The notes: generated from the sequence alone by a model not told the origin. Numbered from the stretch's first letter, positions 44,298 through 54,557 are shown. The stretch is DNA of 64,000 nucleotides from Chryseobacterium sp. MYb264 (GCF_035974275.1 NZ_CP142422.1:4588001-4652000); one strand, 5' to 3'. Numbers and translations are program-made.

Positions 44298-45971
44298 ATG
44301 TGTGGAATTGTATGCTTGTTTGATGCCAAACAAAAAACGGAAATACTCAGACCTCAGGTGTTAGAAATGTCGAAGAAAATTCGTCACAGAGGTCCGGACT
44401 GGAGCGGAGTTTTCCAAAACGAAAAGGTGATTTTTTCTCATGAGAGGCTAGCGATTGTAGATCCTACTTCGGGAAAACAGCCTCTATTTACAAAAGACGG
44501 AAAAGTAGTTCTTGCCGTCAATGGCGAAATTTATAATCACCGAGAATTAAAAGCTGAATTTCCTGAATATGAATTTCAAACAGAATCTGACTGTGAAGTT
44601 ATTTTAGCATTATACAGAAAATATGGAAAAGATTTTATTGAAAAATTAAACGGGATCTTTGCCTTCTCTCTTTATGATACTGAAAATGATGTTTATCTGA
44701 TTGCCCGTGACCATATGGGAATCTGTCCGCTTTATCACGGGTGGGATACAAGTGGTCACTATTATGTGGCTTCAGAACTGAAGGCGTTGGAAGGGGTGTG
44801 TAAAACTGTTGAGACCTTTTTACCCGGACATTTTCTTTACAGTAAAGACGGGAAAGAATTGCAACAATGGTATGCCAGAGATTGGGAGAGCTTTGAGAAT
44901 GTAAAAAATAATGAAACAGATATTGCCAAAATTAAAAAAGGACTTGAAGAGGCTGTCCACAGGCAACTGATGAGTGATGTTCCTTACGGAGTTTTGCTCT
45001 CTGGCGGATTAGATTCTTCTGTGATCTCGGCAATTACTGCAAAATTTGCGAGACAGAGAATTGAAAGCGGAGACACACAGGAAGCTTGGTATCCGAGATT
45101 ACATAGCTTTGCAGTGGGGTTAGTAGGATCTCCGGATTTGGCGGCCGCGCAGAAAGCTGCGGAACATATCGGTTCGGTTCACCATGAGGTTAACTTCACG
45201 GTTCAGGAAGGTCTGGATGCGATCCGTGATGTGATTTATCATTTGGAAACATATGATGTAACCACCATTCGTGCTTCTACGCCGATGTATCTTTTGGCAA
45301 GAGTCATTAAATCGATGGGAATAAAAATGGTACTTTCGGGGGAGGGTTCCGATGAATTATTTGGCGGGTATCTTTATTTCCATAAAGCACCGAACGCGAA
45401 AGAATTCCATGATGAAACGGTGAGAAAATTAGGCAAACTTCACCTGTATGACTGTTTAAGAGCCAACAAAGCACTGATGAGCTGGGGAATTGAAGGGCGC
45501 GTGCCTTTCCTTGATAAAGAATTTATGGATATTGCCATGACGATCAATCCTCAGGATAAAATGATCAACGTTGCAGAAGGCAGAATTGAAAAATGGGTGT
45601 TAAGAAAAGCATTTGAAGATCTTTTACCTGAATCTATTGCCTGGAGACAAAAAGAACAGTTTTCTGACGGTGTGGGATATTCATGGATCGATACGCTAAA
45701 AGCGGTTGCAGAAAATGAAGTAACTGACGAAATGATGGTGAATGCGAAATTCAGATTCCCGTTAAACACTCCACAAAATAAAGAAGAATACCGATACAGA
45801 ACCATTTTTGAGGAACATTTCCCAAGTGAAACGGCTGCTGCAACAGTACCTTCTGTTCCATCGGTAGCCTGTTCTACGCCTATTGCTTTAGAATGGGATG
45901 AAGCCTTTAAAAAAATGAATGATCCAAGCGGAAGGGCGGTGAAGGTACATGAAACGTCTTATGATAAATAG
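44298..45971 (+). CDS. asnB: Asparagine synthase B (glutamine-hydrolysing)
   Basis: 557 residues from ATG 44298, chosen because it places the catalytic Cys at residue 2 (MCGIVCLFDA). N-terminal class II glutaminase (RHRGPDWSGVF, VNGEIYNHRELK, about 1-190) and C-terminal ATP-PPi synthetase (VLLSGGLDSSVIS, MVLSGEGSDELFGGYLYFH, GIEGRVPFLDKEFMD). It makes asparagine from aspartate and glutamine. AnsA (18 kb) does the reverse. Confidence 0.96.
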   Translation: MCGIVCLFDAKQKTEILRPQVLEMSKKIRHRGPDWSGVFQNEKVIFSHERLAIVDPTSGKQPLFTKDGKVVLAVNGEIYNHRELKAEFPEYEFQTESDCEVILALYRKYGKDFIEKLNGIFAFSLYDTENDVYLIARDHMGICPLYHGWDTSGHYYVASELKALEGVCKTVETFLPGHFLYSKDGKELQQWYARDWESFENVKNNETDIAKIKKGLEEAVHRQLMSDVPYGVLLSGGLDSSVISAITAKFARQRIESGDTQEAWYPRLHSFAVGLVGSPDLAAAQKAAEHIGSVHHEVNFTVQEGLDAIRDVIYHLETYDVTTIRASTPMYLLARVIKSMGIKMVLSGEGSDELFGGYLYFHKAPNAKEFHDETVRKLGKLHLYDCLRANKALMSWGIEGRVPFLDKEFMDIAMTINPQDKMINVAEGRIEKWVLRKAFEDLLPESIAWRQKEQFSDGVGYSWIDTLKAVAENEVTDEMMVNAKFRFPLNTPQNKEEYRYRTIFEEHFPSETAAATVPSVPSVACSTPIALEWDEAFKKMNDPSGRAVKVHETSYDK

Positions 45972-46097
45972 GGGTTGGTGTTTTAGCGATAACCTTATCT
46001 TTTTTAAATATAGTATGTCTGAAAAAATCTAAAAATATTAACGCTAAAAAACTCAATACTAAGCCCTAAAATGAGCCACCTAAAAAATAAATTTATT

Positions 46098-46126
46098 AAT
46101 CCTGTAGCAATACAGGATTTTCTTTT
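46098..46126 (+). terminator. Terminator of asnB
   Basis: AATCCTGTA/TACAGGATT 9-bp stem, 4-nt loop, then TTCTTTT. Confidence 0.85.
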
Positions 46127-46225
46127 GAATTAACGGTAATAATATTGATATATTTTAACTAAGAATCAAAATTATTATCTAATAAATAATTATATTTGGA
46201 AAACGAAAATATCAATTATAAAGAA

Positions 46226-47038
46226 ATGAGAAGAAACATTACGATCTTATTTGCCTTATTATCTATGACTTTTGCTTTCGGACAGGGAAAATATGGCAAG
46301 TATCTTAACTCAAAAAAGCTGGCAATGGCTTATAAAACAGTGAAAGATGCCGATAAGGATGATTACTATCAACAGTTTTACTGGCTTGTTAAAGCAGAAC
46401 AGCTTAAAACCTATCCTCACCTTAAAGATGTAAAGCCTGTCGTTTTATATGAGTTCGTAAAGAAAGTGAATCCTCAGAACCCTACCAAAAAACTGGATGA
46501 AAGAGGTAAGGAATTAAGAGCTAATGCAGAATTGTCATTAAATCAATATTTTAAAAATAAAAACTTTGAGAACAATTCTGTTTTAATGTACAATCTTGAA
46601 ACCTATGTAGATCCTTCAAAAGGTTTGTATTATACAAAGGTAGATCCTGAGAAGATCAAGGAACTGGTTCCTAAAGAATTATTTGCCTTCAACTCAACCA
46701 ACAGAAATACAGGAGAAGATAAAACGTACTATTTGTGGATCGAGAAGAAAAAAGATGATTTCCATATTGTAGATATTATTCCAAGTGAAAAAGACGATAA
46801 AGATTTCTACGTAAGACTGAAACAATATCTTCCGAGCTATAAATTCTCAAAATATGTTCCTTCCGTTAAAAAAGGAACAAAAACAGATAAGACAGATGTA
46901 GATTATTATTACATTATGCCGTTTGAGCAGAATACCGATAACATCGAATACAAAACAAAGGATTTTAAAACTTTCACATTAAGCCAATACAGAAAAGCAG
47001 GTGATGAATGGAAAGGGGTAGAAAAACCTAGAAGATAA
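46226..47038 (+). CDS. Secreted hypothetical protein
   Basis: 270 residues from ATG 46226, which gives a signal peptide (RRNITILFALLSMTFAFGQ). Mature part is basic, rich in Lys/Asp/Tyr, with KYLNSKKLAMAYKTV and repeated Lys-Asp pairs (KTDKTDVDYYYIMPF). No family is recognised. Terminator follows. Confidence 0.78.
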   Translation: MRRNITILFALLSMTFAFGQGKYGKYLNSKKLAMAYKTVKDADKDDYYQQFYWLVKAEQLKTYPHLKDVKPVVLYEFVKKVNPQNPTKKLDERGKELRANAELSLNQYFKNKNFENNSVLMYNLETYVDPSKGLYYTKVDPEKIKELVPKELFAFNSTNRNTGEDKTYYLWIEKKKDDFHIVDIIPSEKDDKDFYVRLKQYLPSYKFSKYVPSVKKGTKTDKTDVDYYYIMPFEQNTDNIEYKTKDFKTFTLSQYRKAGDEWKGVEKPRR

Positions 47039-47043
47039 AACCT

Positions 47044-47075
47044 AAAAGTCTTGTGAAATTTCACAGGACTTTTTA
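47044..47075 (+). terminator. Terminator of the 46226 gene
   Basis: AAAAGTC-TTGTGAAA/TTTCACAGGACTTTT stem followed by TTTAATTTT. Confidence 0.8.
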
Positions 47076-47179
47076 ATTTTATAGAGATTTCTTTATCTAA
47101 AGAATGGACTGTTTTTTGAACAGTCATCTGTAAACCCCAAAATAAAGTCTGGAAATTTCAAATTTTCAGCCACTAAAAA

Positions 47180-48589
47180 ATGTCAGAACTCGCTCCAACA
47201 CAAACAACCGTAAAAAAAATATTACCACTGATTCTCGCAACCGCCATCTTTATGCAGATGCTGGATTCAACTATTCTAAACACATCTTTACCATCCATCG
47301 CTAAGGATCTTAATGAATCTCCGCTGAATATGCAAAATGCCATTATCAGCTATGTTCTGACACTGGCTGTTTTCATGCCGGCGAGCGGATTTCTGGCGGA
47401 TCGATTCGGTACAAAGAGGGTTTTTATTGTTTCGCTGGTGCTGTTTAGTATGGGTTCATTATTTTGTGCGATGTCTCAGAATCTTACTCATCTTGTTATT
47501 TCACGGGTAATTCAGGGTGTTGGAGGAAGCTTGATGACGCCGGTAGGGAAATTGGCTTTAATTAAAACTTTTGACAAAAATGAACTGTTAAAAGCCATGA
47601 ATTTTGCTATTATTCCGGCACTTATTGGCCCTGTTTTAGGTCCGTTGGTGGGTGGGTATATGGTAGATTATCTTTCATGGCACTGGATTTTCCTGATCAA
47701 CATTCCGATTGGTATGCTGGGAATTGCGTTAGGATTGAAATATATGCCTAATTACAAATCTAAAGACGTGGATTTTGATTTAAAAGGATTTCTCATTTTC
47801 GCCGCGGCTTCTCTTTTACTCTCTATTTCTTTGGAGCTTTTCGGGGATATGCAGAATATTACTCCGGTTTTAATTGTCTTTATTTTAGGCTTCCTGTTTC
47901 TGTATTATTATTACAAACATGCCAAAAGAGATGAACATCCTATTTTTCCACTAAATTTATTTCAGGTAAGAACTTTCAGAGTGGGTATTGTGGGAAATCT
48001 GGCCACGCGATTAGGGATTAGTTCAGTTCCTTTATTATTACCATTAATGATTCAGATTGCTTATAAGCAATCCGCAGTAACATCCGGCTGGATCATCGCT
48101 CCGATGGCTATTACCGCGATGTTTGGAAAATCGTATGTGATTAAAATTTTAGATAAATTCGGCTATAGAAAAACTTTAATGGTGAATACCTTCATCATCG
48201 GGACTTTGATTTGTCTTCTTGCTATTCCCGATGTTCACACGTCATTATATTGGTTTATTCCGATTATTGCAATTTTAGGATTTTTCAACTCCATCCAGTT
48301 TACTTCGATGAATACGATTTCCATTGCAGATTTAAGAAACTTCCAGACCAGCAGCGGAAACTCTTTATTATCAGTTAATCAGCAACTGGCCATTGGTTTT
48401 GGAATTGCATTCGGATTAATTGTCTTAAAGATCTTTGAAAATACCCCTGGGCTTATTCATCATGAAATTCATAATGCCTTTCGGTGGACATTTTTAAGCA
48501 TTGGTATGCTGACCATTGTTTCAGGATTGGTTTTCAGAAGACTTCATATTTCAGATGGTAAAAATATGCAGTCGAAAGAGGATGAGTAA
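47180..48589 (+). CDS. MFS transporter, DHA2-like multidrug efflux family
   Basis: 469 residues with about 14 helices. Motif A type GFLADRFGTKRVF at about 75, motif C-like GPVLGPLVGGYMVDYLSWHWIFLINIPIGM (about 155-185) and MLDSTILNTSLPSIAKDL near the N-terminus, typical of H+-coupled EmrB/QacA-type exporters. Substrate unknown. Confidence 0.92.
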   Translation: MSELAPTQTTVKKILPLILATAIFMQMLDSTILNTSLPSIAKDLNESPLNMQNAIISYVLTLAVFMPASGFLADRFGTKRVFIVSLVLFSMGSLFCAMSQNLTHLVISRVIQGVGGSLMTPVGKLALIKTFDKNELLKAMNFAIIPALIGPVLGPLVGGYMVDYLSWHWIFLINIPIGMLGIALGLKYMPNYKSKDVDFDLKGFLIFAAASLLLSISLELFGDMQNITPVLIVFILGFLFLYYYYKHAKRDEHPIFPLNLFQVRTFRVGIVGNLATRLGISSVPLLLPLMIQIAYKQSAVTSGWIIAPMAITAMFGKSYVIKILDKFGYRKTLMVNTFIIGTLICLLAIPDVHTSLYWFIPIIAILGFFNSIQFTSMNTISIADLRNFQTSSGNSLLSVNQQLAIGFGIAFGLIVLKIFENTPGLIHHEIHNAFRWTFLSIGMLTIVSGLVFRRLHISDGKNMQSKEDE

Positions 48590-48665
48590 TAAGCAACTTT
48601 TTTATCAGATCCACTGAGCTTTTTCACTGTTAGTTTTAGGATTTCAACGGTTATGAATAGGTTGA

Positions 48666-49604
48666 TCAGATAAAAGAAACTGAGACGGTTTCCTGCGTGA
48701 GCTTATTATCTGTATATATCACGAGTTCTCTGTCTTGAATTTTAAGTTTATTCCAATAATAATTTCCTGCAAACCTGCTTTCCTTAACAGTAGCTTTAAT
48801 TCCATTTTCTGTAACTTTTACTTCTTTGGGATAATAAGAAAATTTAGACAGGTTCAGATCTGACATTTCAGCGGAGCTGAAGATATTCACTTCCCCGAAA
48901 AGTTTGGCCACGTAAGCATTGTATGGATTTCTGAAGGTTTCTTCCGGACGGTCATTCTGAATAAGTCTGCCTTCCTGAAGTACCACAATCTGATCCAGCC
49001 AGGGAATAATATCCTGAAGTTCGTGCGTGGAAATAATAAGTGAAATCTGATTTTGCTTTACATATCGGAAAAGCTTTTCACGAAGTTCTATTTTTCGGGG
49101 AAAGTCCAGATTACTGAAAGGCTCATCGAGAATTAACAGCTTGGGAAGAACGGAAAGAGCTCTTGCAATGGCAACTCTTTGTTGTTGTCCGCCACTTAGA
49201 TATTTAGGTAATACAGAGGCATATTCCTCCATTCCTACGACTTCGAGAAGTTCCGTAACTTTCTCTTTTTTTTGGGCGAGATTAATATTGGAAATAAATT
49301 TCCCCACATTTTCTGCCACTGTTGCATAGGGCATCAAATCGAAATTCTGGGCTACAAATTTCATTTCTGCTTCGCCGGGAACAATATTTCCTTTAGGTCC
49401 CCAAAGTTTTTTACCGTTAAAAATAATATCGCCGCTTTCCCAATCCAAGAGTCCGTATATCAAACTCAGTAAGGTAGATTTTCCGCATCCGCTTTCTCCC
49501 GCCAGAGCAATGATTTTTCCTGCTTCAAATGTCAGATTAAGATTATTAAACAAAGGTTTTTCCTTTGAATATGAAAAGTGTAGATTTTTTATTTCCAATA
49601 GCAT
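48666..49604 (-). CDS. ABC transporter ATP-binding protein
   Basis: 312 residues. Walker A GESGCGKST (about 36-44), signature YLSGGQQQRVAIARAL (about 141), Walker B LLILDEPFSNLD, H-loop STHELQDI. The C-terminal 60 residues (VTENGIKATVKESRFAGNYYWNKLKI) resemble a TOBE-like regulatory domain as in spermidine/iron importer ATPases. The partner permease is not visible in the window, so the substrate is unassigned. Confidence 0.92.
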   Translation of the reverse strand: MLLEIKNLHFSYSKEKPLFNNLNLTFEAGKIIALAGESGCGKSTLLSLIYGLLDWESGDIIFNGKKLWGPKGNIVPGEAEMKFVAQNFDLMPYATVAENVGKFISNINLAQKKEKVTELLEVVGMEEYASVLPKYLSGGQQQRVAIARALSVLPKLLILDEPFSNLDFPRKIELREKLFRYVKQNQISLIISTHELQDIIPWLDQIVVLQEGRLIQNDRPEETFRNPYNAYVAKLFGEVNIFSSAEMSDLNLSKFSYYPKEVKVTENGIKATVKESRFAGNYYWNKLKIQDRELVIYTDNKLTQETVSVSFI

Positions 49605-49689
49605 GATACAAATGTAGGGAAATGAAATGTTTCTAGGAAAAAATGATTTTTTTTATTACATTAGCGGGAGTGTTAAAAATTTATAAATC

Positions 49690-50349
49690 ATGAAGAAAAA
49701 ACTGTTTCTATTAGTCATTCCCACAATTTTTACTGCTGTCCTGCTATTTTCCTGTAATAAAGAAAAACCTGTCACAGGCAATGGTAATGAAGTGACAACA
49801 ACGAAGGAAGGCAAGGAGTTTGTGCTCGATACCCTGAACAGTAAAGTAGAGTGGAAGGGGTATAAAGTTTTTAAATCTGAAAGTACAAGTCATTTTGGAA
49901 ATATAAAATTTGAAAGCGGTGATGTTACCGTTAAAGAAGGGCATCTGGAAAGCGGAAAATTTGTTGCGGATATGACTTCCCTGACCTCTGTGGATTTGAA
50001 AGACGATGCTGAGCAGCTGGGAAAATTAAATGGACATTTAAAAAGTAATGATTTCTTTGATGTGGAAAAATTTCCGACGGCATCCTATGAAATTACAAAG
50101 GTGACTCCTTCCGCTGAAGGCGACTATAATACTCTTCTCGATGGGAACCTTACCATTAAAGGCATCACAAAACCAGTTCAGTTCAAAGCGAATATTTCGG
50201 TGAAAGAAGGTACTGTAAGCATTGCTACAGAACCCAAAGATATTAAAAGAGAGGAATTTGGAGTTAAGTTTCAGACGCCTGCTGCCAATGGGGTTATCAG
50301 TGATGAGGTTACTCTCCAGATCAACGTTAAAGCAATGGAAAAAAAATAA
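49690..50349 (+). CDS. YceI-family lipoprotein
   Basis: 219 residues with a lipobox at FSCNKE (Cys about 22) after a hydrophobic signal. YceI lipocalin-like barrel at about 55-215: LDTLNSKVEWKGYKVFKSEST, SHFGNIKF, SGKFVADMTSL and KPVQFKANISV. The fold binds isoprenoid quinone-like lipids in the periplasm; function in Bacteroidota unclear. Divergent from the ABC gene. Confidence 0.93.
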   Translation: MKKKLFLLVIPTIFTAVLLFSCNKEKPVTGNGNEVTTTKEGKEFVLDTLNSKVEWKGYKVFKSESTSHFGNIKFESGDVTVKEGHLESGKFVADMTSLTSVDLKDDAEQLGKLNGHLKSNDFFDVEKFPTASYEITKVTPSAEGDYNTLLDGNLTIKGITKPVQFKANISVKEGTVSIATEPKDIKREEFGVKFQTPAANGVISDEVTLQINVKAMEKK

Positions 50350-50443
50350 TTTTTTTATTTAAGTGAAATAAGTGATTGAAGTCTGCCTCCGGATAAGGGG
50401 TAGATTTTTTTAATTATAGGAAAATTATTCCGTCGAAAAACCG

Positions 50444-50451
50444 TATTTTTG
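50444..50451 (+). promoter_or_regulatory. -7 promoter element of pheS
   Basis: TATTTTTG, 26 bp before the ATG, matching TAnnTTTG. The 5' leader is short with no attenuator visible. Confidence 0.5.
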
Positions 50452-50477
50452 CAAAACATTTTTGAAAGGGTAAAACA

Positions 50478-51488
50478 ATGATAGAAAAGATAGAAGAATT
50501 ACTCGTTGAGGTAAATGGCTTTAATGCTACATCTAAAGAGGATATTGAAAACTTCCGAATCAAGTACAATGGTAAAAAAGGTGTTTTAAATGATTTTTAT
50601 GAAACCCTAAAATCGGTACCTAATGACCAGAAGAAAGATTTTGGGCAAAAAATCAACACTCTTAAGACTGCTGTTAACGTAAAATTGGAGGATTTAAAAA
50701 ATGCCTCTGTATCTTCTGTTATCCTTGAAAAAGAAGATCTTACAAGACCTGCTTTTCCTTTGGATTTGGGTTCGAGACATCCAATTAATCTGGTGAAAAA
50801 CAGAATTATTGAAATCTTCAAATCGATTGGATTTGCTGTGGCAGACGGACCGGAAATAGAGGACGACTGGCATAACTTTACGGCACTGAATCTTCCGGAA
50901 TATCACCCGGCAAGAGATATGCAGGATACTTTCTTTATTGAACAGAATCCTGATATTTTGCTGAGAACACATACTTCTTCGGTACAGATTCGTTATATGG
51001 AAGAGAACCAACCGCCTATAAGGATTTTATCGCCGGGGAGAGTATTCAGAAATGAAGCTGTTTCTTCACGTTCACATTGTATCTTCCACCAGATTGAAGG
51101 TTTATACATTGATGAAAATGTAAGCTTCGCAGATCTTAAACAAACGATTCAGTTCTTTACTACTGAGCTTTTCGGAAAGTCCAAAATCAGATTACGACCG
51201 TCCTACTTTCCTTTTACAGAACCAAGTGCAGAGATCGATGTGTACTGGGGACTGAATTCTGAAACAGATTACAGAATTACAAAAGGAACTGGCTGGCTTG
51301 AAATTATGGGATGCGGAATGGTAGATCCTGCAGTTCTGAAAAATGTAAATATTGATTCTGAGAAATATTCAGGATATGCTTTTGGGATGGGCATTGAGAG
51401 AATTGTAATGCTTCTTTACCAAATGAGTGATATCAGAATGTTTTTTGAAAATGATATGAGAACGTTAGAACAGTTTAAAACTTTATAA
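50478..51488 (+). CDS. pheS: Phenylalanyl-tRNA synthetase alpha subunit
   Basis: 336 residues. N-terminal coiled-coil (about 1-85), then class II core: HPINLVKNRIIEIFKSIGF, DDWHNFTALNLPEYHPARDMQDTF, motif 2 LSPGRVFRNEAVSSRSHCIFHQIEG and motif 3 YAFGMGIERIVMLLYQMSDIR. Charges tRNA-Phe with phenylalanine, with PheT (not in window). Confidence 0.97.
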   Translation: MIEKIEELLVEVNGFNATSKEDIENFRIKYNGKKGVLNDFYETLKSVPNDQKKDFGQKINTLKTAVNVKLEDLKNASVSSVILEKEDLTRPAFPLDLGSRHPINLVKNRIIEIFKSIGFAVADGPEIEDDWHNFTALNLPEYHPARDMQDTFFIEQNPDILLRTHTSSVQIRYMEENQPPIRILSPGRVFRNEAVSSRSHCIFHQIEGLYIDENVSFADLKQTIQFFTTELFGKSKIRLRPSYFPFTEPSAEIDVYWGLNSETDYRITKGTGWLEIMGCGMVDPAVLKNVNIDSEKYSGYAFGMGIERIVMLLYQMSDIRMFFENDMRTLEQFKTL

Positions 51489-51516
51489 ACTAATTTTTTA
51501 ACTTAAAATAAATAAG

Positions 51517-51550
51517 AATCCCGTAAAAAAATAATTTTACGGGATTTTTT
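51517..51550 (+). terminator. Terminator of pheS
   Basis: AATCCCGTAAAA/TTTTACGGGATT 12-bp stem followed by TTTTTATT. Confidence 0.9.
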
Positions 51551-51573
51551 ATTAATTTTATACAATAACTCGG

Positions 51574-53295
51574 GTGGAAATGTTAAAATTATTAAATTTT
51601 AAATTTAGAAAAATTGTTCATTATTCTCTTATTGTATGTATTTTATTGATACAGCTGATTATTGCAGGCTTTTTTTACAATGAATTTGTTAATAAAAAAC
51701 AATTATCTTTTATTGAAAAACAATTAAAGGAGCTGAACTTATTGGAGAACCTGACGAATAATTCGAGAACAGATCTTCTTAATGCACAGGACAATCTTCA
51801 GAAATATGTTATTAGTGAAGACCAGAAATATTTGGACGCTTATTTTGCTTCATTAAACAGACTGGGGAAAAATTTGGACCGCATCAGCCAGTACGAAAAT
51901 AAATTTCCTGAGCTAAAAAATGCAGCGACCCCGAAGACGGATTCATTAGATTTAAAACATTTAAAATCAATGATCGACTCTACATACGGGTATTCTACCC
52001 AATCTAATTTTAAGATTAATAAAGAACTTCCGCAGTTAAAAAAATATAATTTTGATTATAATCCTGATAAATTTGATATAGAAACCAAAACTTTTACGGA
52101 TACTATAAAGAAAAAAGGGCTTTTCGGACGTCTGGGAGATGCGATATCAGGAAAGGAAAATGTAAGGAAAGAAAGTACGGTAATTACGGTAAAACAGGGG
52201 AAAAAACTGGATGCAGCTGTGCTTAAAAAAGAGGTTGACAGTATTATTAAAGTAGTTGATCACTATTATTCAGGGGAAATCAAAAAAATACGAGTCAATG
52301 TAAAAGAAAAACAGGAAGGAAATGACAGGTTCTATAAGATGTTCTCTAAACTTTTGATGTACAGTAACGGATTAATGGGAATTTACGAGAATTCTATTCA
52401 GGTTTCAAAGCAGGATCTTGTAAAAGAATACGAGAAGCAGAATTCCAAAAACAACAGGATAAGAACCTACCTCGTTTTTGGATCGATGATCCTGATGTTT
52501 ATTGTTTCCATATTAATTATGTTCCTTACCCGCATTGCATTTGTCTATGAAAAACAGCTGAATATGGCGAATAGACAGATTAAGGAAAATCTTAATTTTA
52601 AAAACCGAATTCTGGGAATGCTGAGCCATGAGCTGCGGTCACCATTAAAAATAATAGGACTTTTCATTAACCGTATCAATAAAAAAACAGATGATGTAAA
52701 AATTAAAGAATACCTGAAGTCGATCAGTTTTACGAATGATACCTTATTAATGCAGGCAAACCAGATTCTTGAATATACCAAAAATCAGGCAGTGGAAAAT
52801 AAACTGCTCCCTGTGGAGTTTCAATTAAAAAAAGAAATAACATCTATTTTAAATGCCATAGAGCCCTATATTGAAACACGGAACAATCAATTTATTATTC
52901 ATGAAGATATAGATCAGGATCTTACCGTGTACTCAGATAATAAAAAGATCAATCAGGTGTTTATGAATATTCTGGGCAATGCCAATAAATTTACGGAAAA
53001 TGGAAAGATCATGGTGAACAGCAGTGCGGAGGTGGTGAATGAAAACCTTGTAAAGCTTACCACAAGGGTCAGTGATACGGGAGCCGGTATTTCCCAGACT
53101 GATCTTAAAAGCATATTTGAACCTTATTACCAGGGAGTACTGTCCGAGGATGTTGAAAATCTCGGAGCCGGCCTTGGGTTAAGTCTCTGTAAAGAAATTG
53201 TGGAAATGTACTCTGGTGATATTTCAGTGGAAAGTGAGCCGGGTAAGGGGACTGTGGTAACTTTTACTTTTAATTTAAAGATGAACAGATCATGA
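51574..53295 (+). CDS. Membrane sensor histidine kinase
   Basis: 573 residues; GTG start 51574, alternative ATG 51580. TM1 at about 16-34 and TM2 at about 300-321 bracket a 265-residue periplasmic sensor region, partly coiled-coil. His kinase H-box MLSHELRSPLK with phospho-His about 352; N-box NQVFMNILGNANKFT; G1/G2 boxes VSDTGAGIS and GAGLGLSLCKEIVEM. Overlaps the response regulator start by 4 bp (ATGA). The signal is unknown. Confidence 0.94.
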   Translation: MEMLKLLNFKFRKIVHYSLIVCILLIQLIIAGFFYNEFVNKKQLSFIEKQLKELNLLENLTNNSRTDLLNAQDNLQKYVISEDQKYLDAYFASLNRLGKNLDRISQYENKFPELKNAATPKTDSLDLKHLKSMIDSTYGYSTQSNFKINKELPQLKKYNFDYNPDKFDIETKTFTDTIKKKGLFGRLGDAISGKENVRKESTVITVKQGKKLDAAVLKKEVDSIIKVVDHYYSGEIKKIRVNVKEKQEGNDRFYKMFSKLLMYSNGLMGIYENSIQVSKQDLVKEYEKQNSKNNRIRTYLVFGSMILMFIVSILIMFLTRIAFVYEKQLNMANRQIKENLNFKNRILGMLSHELRSPLKIIGLFINRINKKTDDVKIKEYLKSISFTNDTLLMQANQILEYTKNQAVENKLLPVEFQLKKEITSILNAIEPYIETRNNQFIIHEDIDQDLTVYSDNKKINQVFMNILGNANKFTENGKIMVNSSAEVVNENLVKLTTRVSDTGAGISQTDLKSIFEPYYQGVLSEDVENLGAGLGLSLCKEIVEMYSGDISVESEPGKGTVVTFTFNLKMNRS

Positions 53296-53936
53296 GTGAA
53301 CAAAATAATAAATCATTTAATTTTCTTCTTGCCGATGACCATAGCCTGATACGGCAGGGGTTGGTTTTTCTGCTGGAAGATATGGAAGAAAATCATACGA
53401 TTTTCCAGGCGTCCACTCAACAGAGTGCCCTTGAAGCGGTGAGAGATAACAGGATTGATATCGCCATTATAGATGCTCATTTTCCTGATGGCAACAGCCT
53501 GGCTATCCTGCCTGAAATCAAACAGATAAATCCTGGAATTAAAATTCTGATATTTACTGGAATCGATGAAAATATTCACTCGTTACGGTATCTGAATGCA
53601 GGAGCGGACGGCTTTTTAAGTAAAATGAGCGATGAGGTAATTATTGAAGAAGCTATAAAAAAGATGATGAGCAACGGTGAATATATTTCCCCGGTTACAC
53701 AGATGCTGCTTCTGAACTCAATGAAAAATCCTGGTATGATAAACCCTCTTTCCTCACTAACAGAAAGGGAATTGCAGATTGCTGAAATGTACGCTGAAGG
53801 TTTAGGGAATCTTGAGATCGCAGGGCAGCTGGATGTTAAACAAAATACAGTGAGTACTATTAAAAGAAGAATATTTGATAAGCTGCGAATTGATAATCTT
53901 GTGGAATTAATAGAACTAATTAGAAACAGCCAGTAA
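53292..53936 (+). CDS. Response regulator, NarL/LuxR family
   Basis: 214 residues. Receiver domain with phospho-acceptor Asp61 (IIDAHFPDGNSL) and acidic pair ADDH near 15. LuxR-type helix-turn-helix at about 150-205 (LTERELQIAEMYAEGLGNLEIAGQL, VKQNTVSTIKRRIFDKL). Cognate partner of the kinase upstream by the ATGA overlap. The operator-like motifs in the next 1.3 kb are plausible targets. Confidence 0.93.
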   Translation: MSEQNNKSFNFLLADDHSLIRQGLVFLLEDMEENHTIFQASTQQSALEAVRDNRIDIAIIDAHFPDGNSLAILPEIKQINPGIKILIFTGIDENIHSLRYLNAGADGFLSKMSDEVIIEEAIKKMMSNGEYISPVTQMLLLNSMKNPGMINPLSSLTERELQIAEMYAEGLGNLEIAGQLDVKQNTVSTIKRRIFDKLRIDNLVELIELIRNSQ

Positions 53937-53944
53937 TCTGAATA

Positions 53945-53978
53945 GATAAATATCTACAAGGGTAACGAAATACATCGA
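53945..53978 (+). promoter_or_regulatory. Operator-like motif, unit 1
   Basis: Half-palindrome AATAGA-N6-TCTACA, then AGGGTA, ACGA, AATAC, ATCGA. The same TATCTACA-N6-ACGA-N5-ATCGA spacing occurs at 54530-54557 and 55243-55270. A TATCTTTG -7 box follows 35 bp downstream (54013-54020). Confidence 0.6.
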
Positions 53979-54020
53979 CATCATTTGTAATGTCATAATC
54001 GATTTCTGTTCGTATCTTTG

Positions 54021-54168
54021 TCTCAATAAAAGAAAACGTAAAACGTATTGAAAAAATAAACAGGAACTTTTATTTCTTTTTAATGCAGGTCATAAGAAAG
54101 TCAGCAATATTTAAAAACACATAGAGTAAAAATTATGAAAACCTTCGGAAAAGACCGAAGGTTTTTTG
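54021..54168 (+). ncRNA. Putative short transcript, unit 1
   Basis: From the -7 box at 54013-54020 to the hairpin at 54138-54168 is about 145 nt. It contains TTAAAAACACATAG shortly before the terminator, the same order of elements as in units 2 and 3. No gene longer than a few codons is present (ATG 54135 reads MKTFGKDRRF, within the hairpin). Confidence 0.4.
54138..54168 (+). terminator. Terminator of unit 1
   Basis: AAAACCTTCGG/CCGAAGGTTTT, 6-nt loop, then TTTTG. Confidence 0.85.
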
Positions 54169-54523
54169 TTTGCTTATCCTTACCCCCAAAAGGATTGAAT
54201 CAGTATTAAATTGGATCAATTCGAAAACCAGGGAATCTAGACAAAGCGCTTAGATTGTTTGAAAATTAAAAGTAGGGTTTTTATTTGCCCCAGATTTCAC
54301 AAACCCTACTAATGATTGGTAATTTATGGTTTTAAGAAACCGTTTCATCCGTGAAAATCCTTCATCTGTGGGGCAAGATATTCCAATCCTGAAATTTCTT
54401 CCCGACTTTTGTAACGGGCTTAAAGAACTTTCGGAGGTTAAAGAAATCAATAGTAGCATTCGTAGCCATAAAAAATATTAATGTTTTTTCTTAATTTTTA
54501 TAATTAATCATGGGGATTCTGTA

Positions 54524-54557
54524 GAAAAATATCTACATCTCCCACGAATTAAATCGA
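54524..54557 (+). promoter_or_regulatory. Operator-like motif, unit 2
   Basis: Perfect palindrome TGTAGA-N6-TCTACA (54520-54537), then TCTCCC, ACGA, ATTAA, ATCGA. Confidence 0.6.

Noticed and set aside
54250..54459. 69-codon minus-strand ORF in the post-regulator gap
   Set aside because: Composed of degenerate repeat DNA, without RBS or family features.
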